Positions 29,160 to 34,215 of a stretch of 34,215 nt of DNA are shown here, piece by piece (positions within the stretch are counted from its first letter, which is position 1; the number at the start of each line of letters is the position of its first letter). A program made the position numbers and the translations under genes. Source of the stretch: Phialocephala subalpina (taxonomy: Eukaryota > Ascomycota > Leotiomycetes > Helotiales > Mollisiaceae); the NCBI GenBank assembly GCA_900073065.1, contig FJOG01000014.1, positions 1,333 to 35,547 of the forward strand, read 5' to 3'. The notes beneath the pieces were generated by a model. That model was not told where the DNA came from, ran no database searches, and was given only the letters and a program-made list of their open reading frames with translations.

Positions 29160-32100
29160 TTCTGAGATATAATAATAACCTTTTGCTACTTTATTTTTAT
29201 TAGTTAATTTACGTATAACATATCTTTAAATATAAATAGTATAAATAATTAAATTGCTATTAAAGCTTATAATTATATAAAATTAAATAGTTTTTCTTTA
29301 AGAGAGCTAATACCCTTTTATATTAGAGCGCGATACTAAGAGTCTTAAAGTAATATTATTTAAACGTTACGAATTATAACTTATAAAAATTATATTTTGA
29401 ATATTGCGATTATTATTAGGGAATTTAAATTATTAGAATTCGAAGGTTAAAAATTAATTAACGAAAAGTAAACCCCTTTTTATTTATTAATTTATTGATT
29501 TGGAATTAAAGAAATTAGATTACGAGATAACGAAATTACGAAGGATTATTAGTTTTTGGAATTTACGTATTAAATTATTCGGTATAATTAGTACGATAGT
29601 AAATAAAAGGAAGAAAAAAATTAGTTTACGACGATCGAATACGGAAATTAGTTCTTAAGATGGTATTATTTCTATTAAGAGTCAAAATACGAATATTAGA
29701 GATTTATCGTAAAAATAAAAAGAAGTTTATATTTTAAAAAGTGAAATTATAATATTATTTTATATTTTAATCTTAACCTTTTTAAAAATCGCGATACGAG
29801 GAATACTTGGAATAACTTTAATATTAGATTTATAATAACTTGAAAAATATTAGTATTTATAAAAAAATATAAAATAAATTTAAATAAAAGCTTTTATTCG
29901 AGAAAAAAAAAATAGCGATATATTTTACTCGGATAATTAAAAGAATTAAACTTCGAATAAAATTTAGAATTCGAAACTTTTTTTTAATTATAAACGCTAT
30001 AAATAAGAATTATTTTTACAAAAAACTTTTACTTGATAATATTTATTTAAAGAAACAAATTTTTCTCGAATTACTAAGATAATTATCGATTTATAAATTA
30101 GTTTTTACGAATTGCTCTCGATATAATTTAGTATTTTTAAGCGATTATTCTTTTATTGCGATATCAATTAATATTCCTTTAAGTAATTCTTTAAACAGCG
30201 AAAAAAACTCTTTCGAAATAAATTTATTTCGAAATATTATTCCTTTGTATAACGACGAAAACGAATATCCTACGGCCCCGATTACGTAATATATCTTTAT
30301 TCCTAGTATATAATTATTTTTTCTTAAAATCCTTTAAACGCTCTATTTTAATGAAAAAAATATTATAGCTTTTTTAAAATAATAAAACGATATTTATAAA
30401 GACTTTAAAGTTTTCGTTATTATAAAAAAAAATTAAATATTATAATATATTTTTCTTTTTTACCGCGATTAAATTAGTTTTATACTAAATTACTATAATA
30501 AACCCTATAATAAAGAAAAATTTTATATTATTCTCAAAGAGGATTTTAAAGAATAAAATTAAAAAAACTTTAAATTTAATTTAAAATTCTTATATCGAAT
30601 TCTTATATAAACTTTAAACGGATATTTATTAATTAAAACTTACGTAAAAATATTTAATCGAGCGTTTAGAAATCTAATTAAAAAGAGAGTAATAAACTCG
30701 AAACCGCGAAATAATAAACTTATAAAAAGTTTTTCTTTTAATATTAAAAATAAAATTTTTAAAGAAACCGATTATAATTCAAAGGACTTTATTATTTACG
30801 ACTACGAGAAAATAAAAAAAAGGCTCTTAATATTTATATATATAAGAAGAAAAAAAGATATTATATCGAAATTACTAATTTAAAATATATAAAACTTAAA
30901 AAGAATACTTAAATATTATAATTTAGCGAATAATATTTAATCAACGTAATTTTTTTTTTTACTTGTTTCGCTTAAATTATTTGTTAATAATACTTAGTAT
31001 TTTATTCCAAAAAAGTATAAAAAGGCGTCGTTTACTTTTTAGCCTATTATTTTACGATTATAAAAACCTCGATTATTATTTTCTTTTAGATTTAAAGATA
31101 ACGTAAAAGACTTTATAATAACTATAAAAAAACTCTTTCTTATTTTTATTATTTTTTCAAGTATTAAAAACTCGATAAATAATATTATTATTATAATAAT
31201 TTAAAAGATAAATAGATTTATAATTACTTTAAATTAGAATTAGAATTAAAATTAAAGTCGATTTTAATAGTAAAATTATTTTCGTAATTATAAACGAAAA
31301 AGAAATTTCGATCGTAAATGTAATAAATATAATAATTTCGGGTAATATAATTATAAAAACTCGTATAATTTAAGACTTAGTAATCTTTCGCAAAACGTAT
31401 AATTTATAATTTAAAGGAATATAATAAAAATTAACGCGGTAATTATATATAATTTTCAATTTAGAAAACTTATTTACTTTAAATATTACGAATGTAATAA
31501 AAACGGAAAAATCGATTTTTTTTGTAATTACTTTTATATAAATCGTTATTTCTTTATAAACGATTTATTAAATCGAAATTGTTATTATTAAGATAATAAA
31601 AGTCGATTATATTAAAGCAAATAATCGTTGAACGAACTTTCGAAATCGTTTATATTAAAATAGTAATTAAAAGATTATAAGATTATAACTTTGATAAACG
31701 TACTAAAAACGTATAATATTTATAGAATTCTATTTAATTAGCGGTATAAGAAAAAACTAAGTTTAACCCGTAAATCGGCGCTAATATTATTTTAATAATA
31801 AGAAATAATATTATTACTTTTGATATTACCGAGATTTTATAATAATAGAATTAATTATTTTATATTATTTAAAGAAATAATATTAATATTTTACTTTTTA
31901 ATAGTAATATTATTAATTCGTTAGAAAATTATTACGACGTTAATAATAAATACTATAAAAGTTAATAATAAAACAAAGGGAAAATAGCGAATATAATAAT
32001 TAAAAAAATCTTTTAATAACGCGCGAAATAAAAAGAGAAACTTCTAAAAGCCAAAATTTAACGTTAATCGATTTAAAAAACTTAAGAAGAAAACGTAAAA

Positions 32101-32810
32101 AATATAAATATCGATTTATCCGAAGACGAAATTATAAGATAATAATTAGCTATTAAAAGTAATAACGAAGAAAAAGCCGTATTAATTAAATTTTCGCGCA
32201 AAAATATAATATTATTCTTTAGAATTTAAAAAGGAATAAAAATAATTACGAATACTTTTAAAATTCCGAATTTAATTATAATATTTTTTAATTAATAGCA
32301 AAAAAACAATATTTATTACGTATTTTTTATAAGTATAAATATTACGCTAATAAGAATAATAATAAGAATTATCGAATTTATATTTTAATTTTCTTAAATT
32401 TAAAACAGTTTATAACGTTTAAACGTTACGATAAATAAATTTACTTTTGTTTTTAATATTTTTATTATTATCGAGATTAATTTTATTAGCGCGGATTTTA
32501 TTTTTTTAATTAGGAAAAAACATATTATTATTATTTTCAAATTATATTTCGTAATTTCCGGATTATAAAATTATAATATAAAAGTTAGGGTTTTAAATAT
32601 AAAAGTAAAGTATTATATTACTTTAATTTTTATAATTCGAATTTGCGGATATATTATTATAAATATTAAAGATTTCTAATTATTTATAACTATTAAAGAA
32701 AACTTTGGATTTATTAGCGTAATTCTTATGAAAATAGAAATCGAATACGATATTAATTGCGAAATCTCTTTTTTTTTAATAAATAATATAAAGAAGATTT
32801 TTCTTAAATA
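29160..32810. repeat. AT-rich RIP-degraded tract with retroelement-like relic
   Basis: Saturated A/T sequence. At 31319 one frame reads a degenerate Cys/His knuckle (TGT AAT AAA TAT, then TTC GGG TAA) and the same frame has another Cys-containing patch near 31493, as in a gag/ORF1 nucleocapsid region. Further on a frame reads INFISADF near 32473, reminiscent of the retropepsin flank but lacking its DSG triad. I take this as a hint of a Gypsy-type element, plus orientation, with low confidence. Confidence 0.35.
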
Positions 32811-33003
32811 ACCGTTCGTAGTATAGAGGGGTAAACCTCTTGGAGTCAATTCTAGTATTTGCGAACCACGTAGAAAACTGCTTAAAGAACTAAGAATACA
32901 AGATGCCAAATCTCCTAATATATCCAAGACCGAGTCACGTGTAGTACTAGGCCCGATCTGGAATAACAATACCAGCAACTAGTAACCAGATCACTTTACT
33001 ACA
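32811..33003. mobile_element. short island spared by RIP, possible solo LTR
   Basis: About 190 bp of normal composition, with CACGTG and ending in CACTTTACTACA, is embedded in saturated A/T sequence. The inner edges are loosely complementary (TCGTAGTA on the left, TACTACA on the right), which suits an LTR or small element that arrived after RIP. No matching target duplication was found. The minus-strand frame across it is not considered coding. Confidence 0.35.
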
Positions 33004-34215
33004 ATAGTTATAATAAAAATGTAAATTAAATATAAAAACGATAATTTATAAGATAAAGTTTTCTATGACTTTAAATACCCCGGTTTTATTTATACGATTA
33101 TAATTATTTTTTTATTAAAGTAATTCTTAAGAAAAATTAAACGAATTCGTTATATTAATATAAACCTTCGAATTAAAAAAGTATTTAAGGAAAAGAAAAA
33201 CTCGGAAAATTAAATATTAGTATTATTAGAAGATAACGCGATATTAAAACTTTCGATAAATCTTTAATTCTTAATAAATTTCTTTTTATTTATAATTTAT
33301 TAACGAGAAATTCGGATTTTTTAATAAACGAATTTATAATTATATTTAAATTAAAAATAAACGAGATAAACGCTATTAATACGAACGAGAATTTTAACGA
33401 AAGGAAAATTAAAAAAAAATTTATACTTTTTATAAGATATTTTTTGATTTCGACGAGAAAAAAATTAAAAAGATTTTAATAAAAAATATTTTTAATGAAA
33501 AAGTAATAGAATTTTTGAATATAATAATAGTATTTTTCTTAGATATAAACGTTTTAAATAAAGGTTTAAATACCGAAACGAATTAGAAATATTTTTATTT
33601 TATTAATTAATAATACAAATGAAAAATATTTAAATATAAAAATAATAAAAACATTTAAATAAAAAAGATAATATAAGTTTTAAATAATCCGGAATCAAAA
33701 TTTTTTATTATTAATATAAATGCTAATATTATTTATAAGCCGAAATTTAAGAAAATTCGACTAATTAATTTAACGGATAAAATTAATAATATTTCTAAAA
33801 AACGAAAAAATTAATACGAACGATCGAAAACTAAAGAAACTTTTTAAAAGTAAACCGGAAAATATAAAGACTATTTATTACTACGAATTACTTCGATTTC
33901 CCGAAGTTTAAAACTTATTTTGAAATAGTTAATATTATTATTTATTAGAAATTAATTGTAAAAAAAGAAAAAACTTTATTTGACGAAATAATATTTAATT
34001 GCAAAAGAATTATAACTTTTAATTAAACGGAAACTAATAAGATTTATAAAGATATTAATTTATTAATATGTATTAAAACGATTTTATATATTATTTAATA
34101 AGAAAAAAGTTTTTATTATTTTAAAGTTTTATTTCTTATTATAATTAAAATACTTTAAAAACGTTTTAATTATAAAATATTTAAAAAATATAAAAATTCG
34201 TATTAAAACTTTTAA
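33004..34215. repeat. AT-rich RIP-degraded tract to the window end
   Basis: Saturated A/T with relict CG sites. No readable frame and no recognised element. Confidence 0.7.

Noticed and set aside
32676..32978. 100-codon minus-strand frame
   Set aside because: It spans the border between the RIP-spared island and RIP-saturated DNA and has no conserved features.
1..34215. CRISPR arrays, bacterial operons, phage genes
   Set aside because: Intron-containing genes and RIP point to a fungal nuclear genome; the tandem repeats seen are contiguous minisatellites without spacers.

Overview
The window is nuclear DNA from a filamentous ascomycete (Pezizomycotina). Genes are split by short 44-90 nt GT-AG introns, and gene islands of normal base composition sit between long, extremely AT-rich tracts. 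In those tracts former reading frames carry TAA/TAG where CAA/CAG is expected, and TAG/TAA where TGG is expected. That is the signature of repeat-induced point mutation (RIP, C to T mainly in CpA). Several gene products look Leotiomycete-like, but the species cannot be named from sequence alone. A 594-base run of N (22888-23481) marks an assembly gap.

Layout. 1-5690: RIP-degraded DNA holding a multi-spanning membrane protein gene whose 3' half is degraded, a relic gene with at least eleven in-frame TAA/TAG codons, and a 119-bp solo LTR with a perfect 5-bp target duplication. 5690-10450: gene-poor. It holds a 645-bp palindromic Mutator-like MITE with a 9-bp target duplication, an exact 250-bp tandem duplication, several minisatellites and a LINE fragment. 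10.7-15.6 kb: small multi-exon genes and a set of broken housekeeping-type genes: a zinc-cluster-like protein, a BBE-type FAD oxidoreductase, an Fpg-type DNA glycosylase, and the 3' half of PEX11 joined head-to-head to the glycosylase. 16.3-22.5 kb: the best gene island, with a DHA1 drug transporter (one homopolymer frameshift), a secreted Ser/Thr-rich repeat protein and an LRR-like protein. 23.5-26.3 kb: a secreted protein with two adjacent nonsense codons, a mini MADS-box protein, and a Ser/Thr-rich gene with one nonsense codon. 26.6-34.2 kb: RIP-degraded DNA with a Myb/SANT-type pseudogene and retroelement-like relics, interrupted by one short island that is not RIP-mutated.

There is no operon or pathway logic here. 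What unites the window is genome defence and decay: RIP has destroyed repeats, spilled into neighbouring genes, and left CpA-type nonsense mutations in otherwise readable genes. Only the secreted Ser/Thr repeat protein, the LRR-like protein and perhaps the MADS-box protein look intact; the transporter would be too if its single extra base is a sequencing error.
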